Shown here: piece by piece, positions 33,875 through 43,917 of the stretch | Layout of the letters: every line of letters starts with the position of its first letter | Numbering within the stretch: the first letter of the stretch is position 1 | Source of the DNA: Alteromonadaceae bacterium BrNp21-10 | Lineage (GTDB): Bacteria; Pseudomonadota; Gammaproteobacteria; Enterobacterales; Alteromonadaceae | Length of the DNA: 64,000 bases | Assembly: GCA_030418115.1 (NCBI GenBank) | Contig: JAUHQD010000004.1 | Span: 124,001 to 188,000 of the forward strand | Reading direction: 5' to 3' | The notes under the pieces: model-generated | Database searches by the model: none | Told to the model about the DNA's origin: nothing | What the model saw: only the letters and a program-made list of their open reading frames with translations | Program-made: the position numbers and the translations under genes

Positions 33875-35209
33875 ATGGCGAAAATCGACGCATACCAACT
33901 GAATGTAAGTTATGGTGATGATGTCATCGGCACATTGGCATTAGATAACACCACAAACCTATTAAAACTGAACTATACGCCGCAGTGGCAGCTAAACGGT
34001 TTTGCCATTTCACCTCATTTGTCACTCAATAATCAGCATACACCAGTAGTCGCCTACAACTACCTTGATAATGCCTTACCAGAAGGAGAGGCTAGGAAGC
34101 TACTGGCTAAAAATTTAGGGATTTCGGAAAAAAACGTGTATTCCCAGGTTCGCGCAATAGGCAAAGACTTGGCTGGTGCCGTGACTTTTATGCCAGCTCA
34201 AGAGATGCAGGTAGATGAAACTCAGCCGGTCTTTAGAATACTTGAAGAAGATGAGTTAATCGCAAGACTCGACAGTAAAGAAGAGTTTGGTTTGCTAACT
34301 TGGGATGATAAGCCCCGCCTCAGCGTGGCTGGTGTACAAGACAAGCTGAATGTCATTATTGATGAAGTCGGTAACATAGGCTTTGGAGACGGCTCTCTGT
34401 GCTCCACTCATATACTAAAATTTGAAAAGAAAAACTGTCCAAACCTCGTATTAAATGAGTTCTTCTGTATGAAGCTTTCAAGTGCTATTGGCTTACCGAC
34501 AGCCAACGTGGCGTTTAGACGTTTTGGTCCTCATCCAGCACTTATCGTTAAACGATTTGATCGGAAATACATCAGAGACAACAACAAAGTAATGAGACGA
34601 CATGTGATAGATGGTTGCCAAGCGCTGAACTTATCTAGAGATCACAAATATGAGCGAAACCTTGGTGATGGTCGGGACGTTCAGCACATTCGGGATGGGG
34701 CAAGTCTACAAAATCTATTTGAATTTTGTCGGGGCATGTCCTCGCCAATTGAAAGCACACAATGGCTTATTAACTGGCAGCTATTTAACTTAATGATCAA
34801 CAACTACGACAGTCATGGCAAAAACGTTTCGCTATTCTTTGATAAGAGTAACGTGCGATTTACCCCTGCTTATGATTTAGTGAATATCGCAATGTTCCCG
34901 CAATTTAAACATGTTTTAGCAATGGCGATGGGGGACGAATTTGAGCCTAGCGATATTCACGCTTATCAACTTGCTGATTTTGCTGAAACCTGCAATATCG
35001 ATAAAAAGTTATTATCGAGGCTTTTAGTTGGCCTAGCGGATAAAGTGCTCAGCCAACTTTCCGGTAGTGATTTTATCAATAACCTAAAAGAGCAGCCGTA
35101 TATCACTGCTGTCGATATTCCGTATTTTCAGGCGTTGAGTGACAACATAGTTGCGAAAACAGAATACTTAAAAGGACAGGCTCCAGATATACCCTCCATA
35201 ACGGTATAA
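33875..35209 (+). CDS. hipA: HipA-family serine/threonine kinase toxin
   Basis: A 444-residue kinase. Visible are the GVQDK motif (153-157), the catalytic loop NYDSHGKN with Asp312, and the metal-binding YDLV (333-336). HipA of E. coli phosphorylates glutamyl-tRNA synthetase; the target here is unknown. The ATG at 33875 is preferred, although an ATG at 33863 overlapping hipB is possible. The pair lies just outside attR, so it is not part of the yicC island as defined here. Confidence 0.92.
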   Translation: MAKIDAYQLNVSYGDDVIGTLALDNTTNLLKLNYTPQWQLNGFAISPHLSLNNQHTPVVAYNYLDNALPEGEARKLLAKNLGISEKNVYSQVRAIGKDLAGAVTFMPAQEMQVDETQPVFRILEEDELIARLDSKEEFGLLTWDDKPRLSVAGVQDKLNVIIDEVGNIGFGDGSLCSTHILKFEKKNCPNLVLNEFFCMKLSSAIGLPTANVAFRRFGPHPALIVKRFDRKYIRDNNKVMRRHVIDGCQALNLSRDHKYERNLGDGRDVQHIRDGASLQNLFEFCRGMSSPIESTQWLINWQLFNLMINNYDSHGKNVSLFFDKSNVRFTPAYDLVNIAMFPQFKHVLAMAMGDEFEPSDIHAYQLADFAETCNIDKKLLSRLLVGLADKVLSQLSGSDFINNLKEQPYITAVDIPYFQALSDNIVAKTEYLKGQAPDIPSITV

Positions 35210-35424
35210 ATGTATGGTTAGGGGGAAAGCGCTGCCAATATTCATCTATAGTAGGTACGCTGAAGATGTTTAGACTAAAATTTTACGATCTTAGGTTTAT
35301 ACAGTAAGTTTATTAACTGCAGTAAAACTAAACTCAACCTGAACCGCGATTCAAACCCAGTTCAGTTTTAGTTCACCTATATTGCCCATAATCAGACCAT
35401 ACCATTACCTAAAGGATTGGCCTG

Positions 35425-36093
35425 ATGAAATCTATTGTGAAATTAATCTCTTTATTAAGTTTAACTTTTGCCGCACAAACCATAGCCGCCGATGCCATTA
35501 AAGTGGAATCGGTACAAAAGCAATTTGGTGAAGTGGTGACAGAATCGGTTAACGCCAGCGCACCAAAAATCAAAACCAGTAAATCCAAACTACAAGTATC
35601 AGACAGAGCCGCCCGTAATGAAGATTTTTGGATCTATGATGCTTGGGCCACTTTAGAGCGTGATACCGACTACGACGGTTATTATCATTACCTAACCTTA
35701 GAATTCGATGCCGATACCTATTATGAGCAGGCTGATATGTATGCAGTGTTATACCTTGCTCGTGGCGATGTGTATGAGGAATACCACGTCACCGATAACT
35801 TCACCATTTATGGCGAAAGTAGTGAAGACAGTTACGTAGTAGAAACCAACTTTTTAGAAGGTTTCCCCGAGGGGGATTACGATGTATTGATTGAATTGTA
35901 CGATGCTTATAACGACGAGTTGGTCGTTAGCTACGATGGCTACAATGACGATGAAGATTTACTGTACTTACCCCTTGAGAGCAAAGATTACGAATACCGT
36001 ACTACTACCGTAACCACGGAACATGGCGGCAGTTTAGGTTGGGCATGTGCTATTTTGGTTATAGTGCTGATCAGTCGTAAACAAATAAGCTAA
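35425..36093 (+). CDS. choice-of-anchor protein with GlyGly-CTERM sorting signal
   Basis: A 222-residue exported protein: signal peptide at 1-22 (cleavage near TIAADA), then an acidic, tyrosine-rich middle domain with many Asp-Tyr pairs. The C-terminus GGSLGWACAILVIVLISRKQ is a typical GlyGly-CTERM signal for rhombosortase processing and surface release or anchoring. It resembles the choice-of-anchor H family. Single gene with ribosome site AAAGGA. Confidence 0.8.
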   Translation: MKSIVKLISLLSLTFAAQTIAADAIKVESVQKQFGEVVTESVNASAPKIKTSKSKLQVSDRAARNEDFWIYDAWATLERDTDYDGYYHYLTLEFDADTYYEQADMYAVLYLARGDVYEEYHVTDNFTIYGESSEDSYVVETNFLEGFPEGDYDVLIELYDAYNDELVVSYDGYNDDEDLLYLPLESKDYEYRTTTVTTEHGGSLGWACAILVIVLISRKQIS

Positions 36094-36100
36094 CCCATAT

Positions 36101-36544
36101 TCACAGCTTGTTAGTGGTACTGGTTACAAACTCACTAATATAACTAGCACCTTTATATTGCGCGATTATTCTTAACCTATGGTTATCGCCAGCATTAGGT
36201 ATTAGCTGGCGTAACTCAGTAGCCCGCTGCCAGTAATAGGGGTTATCCTGCATCGCCATGACTACTGGTGTGACTTTATCATCGGCAGCCACCAGCATCA
36301 GCGTGACTCGGTCTAATGGTAACGTCGCGTTAATATTAGTTTGGCCAGCATTATCGGTGATATTTATTTTTAACTCACCCGCTTGCAACACACAGCCGTT
36401 ATTCAGCACATCACAGTGATCTACAACCTTTAGGGCAATAACCTGATTTTTGACCTGATTCTCAAGATATAAATCCGACAATATATAGCCCCCCAAGATC
36501 AAGAACGGGGCAATATACAACGCCAGTTTTGTTTGCTTACCCAT
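36101..36544 (-). CDS. hypothetical membrane-anchored protein
   Basis: A 147-residue protein with one N-terminal transmembrane helix (about 8-27) and a likely periplasmic domain containing a cysteine pair (CDVLNNGC). Not recognised. Convergent with the GlyGly-CTERM gene and separated from the symporter operon by a terminator. Confidence 0.65.
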   Translation of the reverse strand: MGKQTKLALYIAPFLILGGYILSDLYLENQVKNQVIALKVVDHCDVLNNGCVLQAGELKINITDNAGQTNINATLPLDRVTLMLVAADDKVTPVVMAMQDNPYYWQRATELRQLIPNAGDNHRLRIIAQYKGASYISEFVTSTTNKL

Positions 36545-36574
36545 AGTATTTCCTACACTGCCAAATAAAAGAAA

Positions 36575-36595
36575 AAGGCTTCACTAGGAAGCCTT
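36575..36595 (-). terminator. intrinsic terminator of symporter operon
   Basis: Eight-base arms AAGGCTTC and GAAGCCTT around a 5-base loop. On the minus strand it is followed by TTTTTCTTTT. Lies 20 bases after the symporter stop. Confidence 0.85.
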
Positions 36596-36614
36596 CTACA
36601 TAAGCATACCAAAC

Positions 36615-38351
36615 TTAATGAGCGTGAGCCGCACCGGCACCATGAGGAACACGGAAGTTATCCACCAATTCTTGGATCTCTTTTGGTGCTGGTCCAGTGA
36701 ATCTCAGCATAATAAACGCCACGGTAAAGTTCACAATTGCGCCTACGGCACCAAAAGCATTGGGCGAAATTCCAAAGAACCAGTTCTCAGGCATATCACC
36801 TAAAAATGCCGTACCAGGAATAAACATAATGCCCTTATGCTGGAACACATACAGCATAGTTACACCAATACCCGCACACATTCCCGTTACCGCTGCTGTA
36901 CCACTCATTTTGCGGGAGAAAATACCCATCATAAGCGCAGGAAAAATCGATGAAGCAGCCAATCCAAAGGCCAGCGCCACCGTTCCCGCCGCAAAGCCAG
37001 GCGGATTCAAGCCTAAATATCCGGAGATCAAAATGGAAATGGTCATCACAATGCGACCCGCCCGTAACTCGTTTTTGTCGGTGATATTTGGCGTAAACAC
37101 ACCTTTCATTAAGTCATGAGAAACCGATGATGAAATCGCTAACAATAGACCCGCGGCAGTGGACAAAGCCGCCGCCAACCCACCGGCCGCCACTAAGGCA
37201 ATTACCCAGTTTGGTAAATTAGCAATTGCAGGATTAGCTAATACCATAATGTCCTGATCCACTTTCACCATTTCATTAGTAGCGACATCAGCGGTGTATT
37301 GAATTTTACCGTCACCGTTTTTATCTTCAAACTCTAACAACCCGGTTTTTTCCCAGTCTTTAAACCATTGCGGGCGCTCGTCATAAGCTAAGTTTTGACC
37401 AGCCGCTGGTTCAATAGTGTTCATTAAGTTAAAACGCGCCATGGCACCTACAGCAGGAGCAACGGTGTAAAGCAAAGCAATAAATACTAGGGCATAACCT
37501 GCCGAAGAACGTGCGGCCTTAACACTAGGCACAGTAAAGAAGCGCATAATCACATGGGGTAAACCGGCAGTACCGATCATCAATGATAAGGTATAAGCAA
37601 ACATGTTCAGCGTGCCGCCCATGTTGTCAGTGGTGTATTCTTTAAAGCCGAGATCGGTAACCACCAAATCCAACTTATCCAGTAAATACACACCACTACC
37701 ATCAGCTAAGGTGCTTCCCAAGCCCAATTGTGGAATAGGATTACCGGTAAGTTGCAAAGAAATAAACACTGCAGGGATGGTATAAGCAAAAATCATTACA
37801 CAATACTGTGCAATTTGCGTATAGGTAATACCTTTCATGCCACCTAGTACCGCATACACCCACACCACCGCCATACCAATGCCTAAACCTAAGCCGTAAT
37901 CCACTTCCAAGAAGCGTGAAAACGCGACGCCCACACCTTTCATCTGGCCGATGATATAGGTCAATGATGCCAAAATTAAACACACCACGGCCACGATGCG
38001 GGCTGTTTTAGAATAATAACGGTCGGCGATAAATTCTGGCACTGTAAACTTGCCATGCTTACGCATATAGGGCGCTAACAACATAGCCAGTAATACATAG
38101 CCACCGGTCCAACCCATTAAAAATACTGAGCCGCCATAACCTAAAAAAGCAATTAAACCGGCCATAGAAATAAATGAAGCGGCACTCATCCAGTCGGCAC
38201 CAATGGCCATACCGTTTTGTAACGGCGTAATACCACCACCGGCCACATAAAAATCACTGGTGGAGCTGGCTCTCGCCCACCATGCAATTGCAAAATACAA
38301 TCCGAAAGAGCCGAATACAGCGATATAAGTGTAGAGTCTTAACTCATCCAT
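36615..38351 (-). CDS. sodium:solute symporter, VC_2705 subfamily
   Basis: A 578-residue SSS-family transporter with about 13 membrane helices. The start (MDELRLYTYIAVFGSFGLYF) and the GGGITPLQNGMAIGADWMSA segment are typical of the VC_2705 subfamily, which is paired with a small DUF4212 subunit. It probably imports acetate or another short carboxylate with Na+, judging from the adjacent acetate regulator and acs. A loop at about 330-350 contains DKNGDGKIQY, an EF-hand-like calcium loop lacking the usual last glutamate. Confidence 0.88.
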   Translation of the reverse strand: MDELRLYTYIAVFGSFGLYFAIAWWARASSTSDFYVAGGGITPLQNGMAIGADWMSAASFISMAGLIAFLGYGGSVFLMGWTGGYVLLAMLLAPYMRKHGKFTVPEFIADRYYSKTARIVAVVCLILASLTYIIGQMKGVGVAFSRFLEVDYGLGLGIGMAVVWVYAVLGGMKGITYTQIAQYCVMIFAYTIPAVFISLQLTGNPIPQLGLGSTLADGSGVYLLDKLDLVVTDLGFKEYTTDNMGGTLNMFAYTLSLMIGTAGLPHVIMRFFTVPSVKAARSSAGYALVFIALLYTVAPAVGAMARFNLMNTIEPAAGQNLAYDERPQWFKDWEKTGLLEFEDKNGDGKIQYTADVATNEMVKVDQDIMVLANPAIANLPNWVIALVAAGGLAAALSTAAGLLLAISSSVSHDLMKGVFTPNITDKNELRAGRIVMTISILISGYLGLNPPGFAAGTVALAFGLAASSIFPALMMGIFSRKMSGTAAVTGMCAGIGVTMLYVFQHKGIMFIPGTAFLGDMPENWFFGISPNAFGAVGAIVNFTVAFIMLRFTGPAPKEIQELVDNFRVPHGAGAAHAH

Positions 38352-38602
38352 TAGGTATTCTCCACATCGTATTTTTTATCCAGCTCGTTCATTTTTTTGG
38401 TATACCAAAATATTAAGGCCACAAAGGTGTAAATTGCCCCTTGCTGTGCAAACCAAAAACCGAGCTTATAGCCACCAATACGGAATTCATTTAGCTGTTC
38501 TACTAACAGCAAACCAAATCCATAGGAAACTACAAACCATATAATTAAGCAGATAAATATCAGGCGCAGATTTTCTTGCCAATAGGTTGTTTTACCTTCC
38601 AC
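38351..38602 (-). CDS. DUF4212 small subunit of SSS symporter
   Basis: An 83-residue protein with two transmembrane helices, typical of the DUF4212 partner of VC_2705-type symporters. The GTG at 38602 has GGAG seven bases upstream and was preferred over the TTG at 38614. Its stop overlaps the first base of the symporter ATG, giving tight coupling. Confidence 0.85.
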   Translation of the reverse strand: MEGKTTYWQENLRLIFICLIIWFVVSYGFGLLLVEQLNEFRIGGYKLGFWFAQQGAIYTFVALIFWYTKKMNELDKKYDVENT

Positions 38603-38868
38603 GGCTTTCTCCAAATGTTGTCGTTGATGTCCAAGAGAAAGATTATGTTCACACCTGTATTTACCCCAACAGATGTATTCACAAACTCATATTGCTGCAC
38701 TGGTTACTCTAAACGCAATTGCCACAAGTGGGCAAGATTAACAAGTATTTAACACTGGGGGTTATTAAACTTTAGTCTAACCCGCTACCGCAGGCGTTGA
38801 CCCAAGGCTATTAGGCAAACCATAATGGTTGGATCCGCAACAATACTAAAAAACAAAAGGCGGCATTC

Positions 38869-41800
38869 ATGGCATTGTGGTTAATTATCGTCTCGCTGAT
38901 TTACGTTGGCGTCATGTTCTTGATTGCCCGCTGGGGCGACAAACCGCAAGCCAATATCCAGCGCATCACCCATCACCCCTTGACTTACAGCCTAGCGCTA
39001 GGAATTTACTGCACCAGCTGGACCTATTTTGGTGCGGTGGGTACGGCGGTTAGCGATGGCTGGAATTTTTTGCCGATCTTACTCGGGCCGATTTTATTAT
39101 TTATTTTTGCCTATTCCCTGCTCACCAAACTGGTGTACGTGAGTAAAAAACAAAACATTAACTCCATTGCCGATTTAATTTCTTGTCGCTACGGCAAGCG
39201 CCAGCAAACGGCGCTGATCGTGACTTTTATTGTTACCCTCGCCATTATTCCTTATATCGCTCTACAGCTAAAGGCTATCAATGCCAGCTTTGAGGTGTTC
39301 TCATCCACCCCTAGCGACTATGCCGATGGCTCATCGGTCAAAGCACTGTTAGCCACTTTACTGATTGCGGTATTCGCTATTTTATATGGCGCTAAAAAGG
39401 CCGATGCCACCGAATATCGTTCTGGATTAATGCTAGCTATTGCCAGCGAATCGATGTTCAAACTGTTAGGTTTATTGGTGACTACCGTTATCGCCTTTTG
39501 GTTGATCAGTCAGCAGCCAGATATCACCCCGTTATATCAATCCATGCAGGCCGAACACTGGTCATGGCGGCAGTTTGTTAGCTTGGACTTTTTTGTACAA
39601 ACCCTGATGGCAGCAGCAGCCTTTCTATGTTTACCTCGACAATTTCATGTAATGGTGGTGGATAATGCCGATGCCAAAAATCTCAAAACCGCACGCTGGA
39701 TATTTCCCGGCTATTTGCTGCTGACCATCGCTACCATTATCCCCATTGCATTAGCCAGCCAATGGTTGCTGACCGACAATAGCCTAAATAAAGACACCTT
39801 TATTATGCAACTGCCACTACTGGCAGAAAACCACTGGGCGGTAGTTATGGTATTTATTGGTGGCCTATCGGCCGCTACCGCTATGATCATCGTCGCCACA
39901 TTAACTCTTAGTACCATGATCACCAATGATGTGATCATGCCGTTGTTACTTAAACGCGATGCCCATCAAATTCTCGGGCAGCGTCACTATCAACATCGGG
40001 TGATAGCCATTCGACGGGTAACTATCGCCGCTATCCTGTTATTGGCTTTTGGCTATTATCATTTTTGGACCGAACATACCGCGCTACACAGCATAGGCCT
40101 GATTGCCTTTTCATTAGTGATCCAATTATTACCAGCAATTATCGGTGGCCTATATTGGCGCAAGGGCCATGCCTACGGCGTATATGCGGGACTATTAAGT
40201 GGTTTTGGTTGTTGGCTAGCATTTCTGTTGTGGCCATTGATCACCAGTAATGATATTCAGCAGCATACTGGCATTGTCAGTATAGGCGTGATTATTAGCC
40301 TGACGGCTAACCTCATCTGTTACCTATTGTTTTCACTACTGACCAGCGAACGATTAATCGATAAAATTCAAGCCGCTGCTTTTGTTAATCCCAATAATCC
40401 TAACCTAGAATTGGACCATCACTTTGGTGACAGCCCTGCACGAGTCAAAGACTTAAAAGACTTACTCATGACCTTTTTAGGCGAGGGACGTAGTGAAGAT
40501 TTGCTCAGTGAATATCAACAGCAGCGTGAGCTAGTATTAGACAATAGTGCCACCCTAGACCAAGAATTTGTGCGCTACTGCGAACGTATGCTTGCCGGTG
40601 CATTAGGTTCATCATCTGCGCGCTCGTTAGTCAATATTGTGCTCTCCGGTAAACAATTAGATTTGGAAGACGTGGTGAATTTTTTTGATGACACCACTCA
40701 GGCCCTAAAAACCAATCAGGCAATATTATTTAACTCATTGGAAAACTTAAGCCAGGGCATTAGTGTGGTGGATCGCGAGCTGAATTTAGTTGCTTGGAAC
40801 CGTCGTTATCTGGAGTTATTCGACTACCCCGACGGCATGGTCAAAATCGGCCAACCTATCAGCACATTGATCCGTTACAACGCCGAGCGCGGAGAATGTG
40901 GCCGTGGCGACATCAACACCTTGGTCAATAAACGATTAAACCATTTACGCAGCGGCAAAAAACACAGTTTTATTCGTAGCCGCAGCGATGGTCGCGTTAT
41001 CGAAATGGTGGGCAACCCGCTACCCAATGGTGGCTTTGTGACTAGCTTTAACGACATCACCGTATATATCGAAACCCAAAAAGCCCTGAAAGATTCCAAC
41101 ATTGATTTAGAAGAAAATGTTAAACGCCGCAGCGCGGAAATCAGCGAAATTACCGAAGAGCTCAAACAAGCCAAGCAAGAAGCAGAGCAAGCCAACGCCT
41201 CGAAAACCCGTTTCTTAGCGTTGGCCAGCCACGATATTCTGCAACCCCTCAACGCCGCGCGTTTATATTTATCTTCCCTGAGTGAGAGCGACTTATCCTC
41301 GCCGCAACAAAATACCGTGGGCAAAGTGGACTTGTCACTGCAGGCTACCGAAGAACTCATTTCCACATTATTAGAAATATCCAAACTAGAGCAAGGGGCA
41401 TTAGCACCCACCTTAACTCACTTCCGTTTAGCTGATGTATTACGCCCACTCTGCGACGAACTTGCGGCCCAATGTCAGGAAAAAGGCTTAATCCTGATTG
41501 AGCATTGGCAAGACGCCACCTTGCATTGCGATCCCATGTATCTACGGCGCATCCTACAAAACTTTATTTCTAACGCGGTAAAATACACCGACGCGGGACG
41601 TATTTTAGTAGGTACGCGCAAACATCAAAATGCGATACGTATTGAAGTATGGGACAGCGGTGCTGGTATTGTCGAATCAGAGCAACAACGGATCTTCAAC
41701 GACTTCTACCGCTTACCCAGTGGCGATATCAAAGGCGTCGGTTTAGGGCTTGGTGTGGTGCAGCGTATGAGCCAACAACTTAACTGCCCGATTAAAGTCC

Positions 41801-42300
41801 AATCCGTGCCCGATAAAGGCTCTTGCTTCGGGGTTACCGTGCAATTAGGACGCGAACAACTCATTCCCGGCACCAGCCAAACCGTACTCGGCGACTTTAC
41901 CCAAATCGAACAGTGCAAAGTGATATGCATTGATGATGACCACAACAACCGCGAAGCCATGGCCGCACTATTAGAAAAATGGCATTGCCAATGTCAGCCC
42001 TTCGCGGGCGCTGATGACGCTATGGATTTTGCACAAACCAATATCACTGAGACACCTGATATTCTACTGGTGGATTATCAACTACTGCCCAGCGAAATTA
42101 ACGGCGTCGAATTGATTCAACGCTTACAATCTATTTGGCAAAAAGCCATCCCAGCCGCTTTAGTAACCGCCGTCAAAGACGACGATCTCAAAGCCCAATG
42201 CCAGCAGTTAGGCATTGCCTACATCGCCAAACCAGTAAAGCCAGCGGCATTGAAGTCGTGGTTAATGAGTCAAATACAACGAGCTAAAAAGTTGGGGTAA
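38869..42300 (+). CDS. crbS: CrbS-like hybrid sensor histidine kinase with SSS transporter domain
   Basis: A 1143-residue protein. The N-terminal 500 residues form an SSS-type membrane domain (13 helices). A PAS-like sensory region follows at about 620-735, then a coiled linker, HisKA with phospho-accepting His788 (LASHDILQPL), and HATPase with N-box NFISNAVKY and G2 VGLGLGVV. A C-terminal receiver domain has Asp1069. CrbS senses acetate-related signals and activates acs through CrbR in Vibrio and Pseudomonas. The neighbours fit this exactly: a symporter upstream, crbR and acs downstream. Confidence 0.88.
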   Translation: MALWLIIVSLIYVGVMFLIARWGDKPQANIQRITHHPLTYSLALGIYCTSWTYFGAVGTAVSDGWNFLPILLGPILLFIFAYSLLTKLVYVSKKQNINSIADLISCRYGKRQQTALIVTFIVTLAIIPYIALQLKAINASFEVFSSTPSDYADGSSVKALLATLLIAVFAILYGAKKADATEYRSGLMLAIASESMFKLLGLLVTTVIAFWLISQQPDITPLYQSMQAEHWSWRQFVSLDFFVQTLMAAAAFLCLPRQFHVMVVDNADAKNLKTARWIFPGYLLLTIATIIPIALASQWLLTDNSLNKDTFIMQLPLLAENHWAVVMVFIGGLSAATAMIIVATLTLSTMITNDVIMPLLLKRDAHQILGQRHYQHRVIAIRRVTIAAILLLAFGYYHFWTEHTALHSIGLIAFSLVIQLLPAIIGGLYWRKGHAYGVYAGLLSGFGCWLAFLLWPLITSNDIQQHTGIVSIGVIISLTANLICYLLFSLLTSERLIDKIQAAAFVNPNNPNLELDHHFGDSPARVKDLKDLLMTFLGEGRSEDLLSEYQQQRELVLDNSATLDQEFVRYCERMLAGALGSSSARSLVNIVLSGKQLDLEDVVNFFDDTTQALKTNQAILFNSLENLSQGISVVDRELNLVAWNRRYLELFDYPDGMVKIGQPISTLIRYNAERGECGRGDINTLVNKRLNHLRSGKKHSFIRSRSDGRVIEMVGNPLPNGGFVTSFNDITVYIETQKALKDSNIDLEENVKRRSAEISEITEELKQAKQEAEQANASKTRFLALASHDILQPLNAARLYLSSLSESDLSSPQQNTVGKVDLSLQATEELISTLLEISKLEQGALAPTLTHFRLADVLRPLCDELAAQCQEKGLILIEHWQDATLHCDPMYLRRILQNFISNAVKYTDAGRILVGTRKHQNAIRIEVWDSGAGIVESEQQRIFNDFYRLPSGDIKGVGLGLGVVQRMSQQLNCPIKVQSVPDKGSCFGVTVQLGREQLIPGTSQTVLGDFTQIEQCKVICIDDDHNNREAMAALLEKWHCQCQPFAGADDAMDFAQTNITETPDILLVDYQLLPSEINGVELIQRLQSIWQKAIPAALVTAVKDDDLKAQCQQLGIAYIAKPVKPAALKSWLMSQIQRAKKLG

Positions 42301-42532
42301 TGGTTTAAGGTTAATGCCGTCTTTAAGTGCGCGCGACCTACGCATATTAAATGACTTAACTGTCAGGCTTTTATGCATATTTAATATGTAAAAATATTAA
42401 AAATATCTATCCAACTGATTTTATTAATAATTTTAATTTGAGCATCATTATTGCATACAGAAATAATTGATATACCATGAAAGACCATAATGATGATGGA
42501 CTTAACTAAATAAATCGGTTTTGGAACATTTA
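42301..42532. other. intergenic region before PEP-CTERM gene
   Basis: About 230 AT-rich bases. No -24/-12 sigma-54 promoter of the type often found upstream of PEP-CTERM genes was seen. Confidence 0.4.
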
Positions 42533-43120
42533 ATGAAAAAACAAATTCTTAACACTATTGCCGCATGTATGATTTTTTGCATTTCGTCAGTAGCCCAAGC
42601 GGCGTTAATTGTTGAAAATGGACAATTAATGGGTGCCACAGGCATTAGCGTTAATGGAGCACACTATGATGTTATGTTTCTGGATGGAACTTGTATAAAT
42701 ATATTTAGTGGATGTGATGAACAGTCAGACTTTCTTTTTGATGCTTCTGGGGCGTCAGAAGCAAGTAAGCAGTTATTACAGCAAGTACTATTGGATGTAA
42801 CCTTAGGGTTGTTTGATTTTACCCCCTCGCTGACCAATGGTTGCGGTAGTCAATCCTATTGTAATATTCTTACTCCATTTGAGCTCGGCACAGGAGTGTT
42901 AGCCAAAGCCGCTCATAATAATACAAATCCAGCGGCCGATTATTTTTATGATGACGGCACTAATAGTGGGCTCGGAGTAGATTTTAATTTGGCGGGTTTT
43001 GGCGAATACACCTATGCCCTGTGGACTAAAAGTAACATCCCCGAACCCGGTACCATTATATTGTTGTCATTGGGGTTAGTAGGTTTGTCGTTTTCCCGAT
43101 ACAAGAAGCAATATTCGTAA
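42533..43120 (+). CDS. PEP-CTERM sorting-domain protein
   Basis: A 195-residue exported protein: signal peptide at 1-24, globular domain with several cysteines, and a C-terminal tripartite sorting signal (PEPGTIILLSLGLVGL, then an SFSRYKKQ basic tail). It is a substrate for exosortase (EpsH/XrtA type) and probably a surface or biofilm-matrix protein. The ATG at 42533 was chosen over the TTG at 42521. It sits between crbS and crbR, splitting the acetate module. Confidence 0.85.
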   Translation: MKKQILNTIAACMIFCISSVAQAALIVENGQLMGATGISVNGAHYDVMFLDGTCINIFSGCDEQSDFLFDASGASEASKQLLQQVLLDVTLGLFDFTPSLTNGCGSQSYCNILTPFELGTGVLAKAAHNNTNPAADYFYDDGTNSGLGVDFNLAGFGEYTYALWTKSNIPEPGTIILLSLGLVGLSFSRYKKQYS

Positions 43121-43257
43121 GTTTATTTTTTATTGACTCCCCCACATAACGTTGGCCCTGAGCTTGTCGATGGATGAATGTTATTGTTCGCGGTTATTCC
43201 CGTAGTGTTTTAACCGGAGTTGAGGTTAGTTAATAAAAACGCCCCAGCGGCCAGCCC

Positions 43258-43902
43258 CTACAATGGTGGCGTAAGGTTAAACCGTTCCACCAACAACACC
43301 GCTTGGGTGCGATTATTCACCCCAAGCTTACGAAAAATTGCCGTGATATGTGCTTTGACTGTGGCTTCGGTAATCGCTAGTTCAAAAGCGATTTGTTTGT
43401 TTAAAAAGCCTTCGTGTAACAGATACAACACCCGATACTGTTGAGGGGTTAAAGCGGCCATTTTGTTGGCAAAGTCCGCATCTTCATCAGTCATGGGTTG
43501 TAAGCGGCCACGTAATTCTGCGGGGATCCAGCTGTCACCGGCCAAAATGGTTTCAATGGCTTCGGCTATTTTGGCTGAGGGTGAAGATTTAGAAATAAAC
43601 CCCATGGCACCGTAGCCCATGACTTTACTGACCACCTCGGCGTTATCGCTACCTGATATCACTGCCACTGGCAGGTGAGGATATAACTCACGTACGCGGA
43701 TCAAGCCGTATAAATCGCCACTACCTGGCATGTGTAAGTCTAGTAGCAGTAAATCTAAATCATCCTGCTGCTCTATTTGCTTGAGGGTGGTTTCCAACGA
43801 GTCCGATTCAATCATCTGTAAATCATCAAACTTTAATTGCAAAGCGCCCACCAGCGCTTCACGAAATAAGGGATGATCATCAGCGATTAAAAAGGTTGCC
43901 AT
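43258..43902 (-). CDS. crbR: LuxR-family response regulator CrbR
   Basis: A 214-residue NarL-type regulator: receiver domain with Asp55 (LLLLDLHMPG) and a C-terminal LuxR helix-turn-helix (LTPQQYRVLYLLHEGFLNKQ, then TEATVKAHI). It starts 15 bases after acs and is co-transcribed with it. It is the cognate regulator for the CrbS-like kinase upstream and probably activates acs. Confidence 0.88.
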   Translation of the reverse strand: MATFLIADDHPLFREALVGALQLKFDDLQMIESDSLETTLKQIEQQDDLDLLLLDLHMPGSGDLYGLIRVRELYPHLPVAVISGSDNAEVVSKVMGYGAMGFISKSSPSAKIAEAIETILAGDSWIPAELRGRLQPMTDEDADFANKMAALTPQQYRVLYLLHEGFLNKQIAFELAITEATVKAHITAIFRKLGVNNRTQAVLLVERFNLTPPL

Positions 43903-43917
43903 GGGTTATCTAAATCT

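Noticed and set aside
35327-35375. Imperfect inverted repeat upstream of the GlyGly-CTERM gene
   Set aside because: Arms match only in part and no U-tract follows; may be chance.
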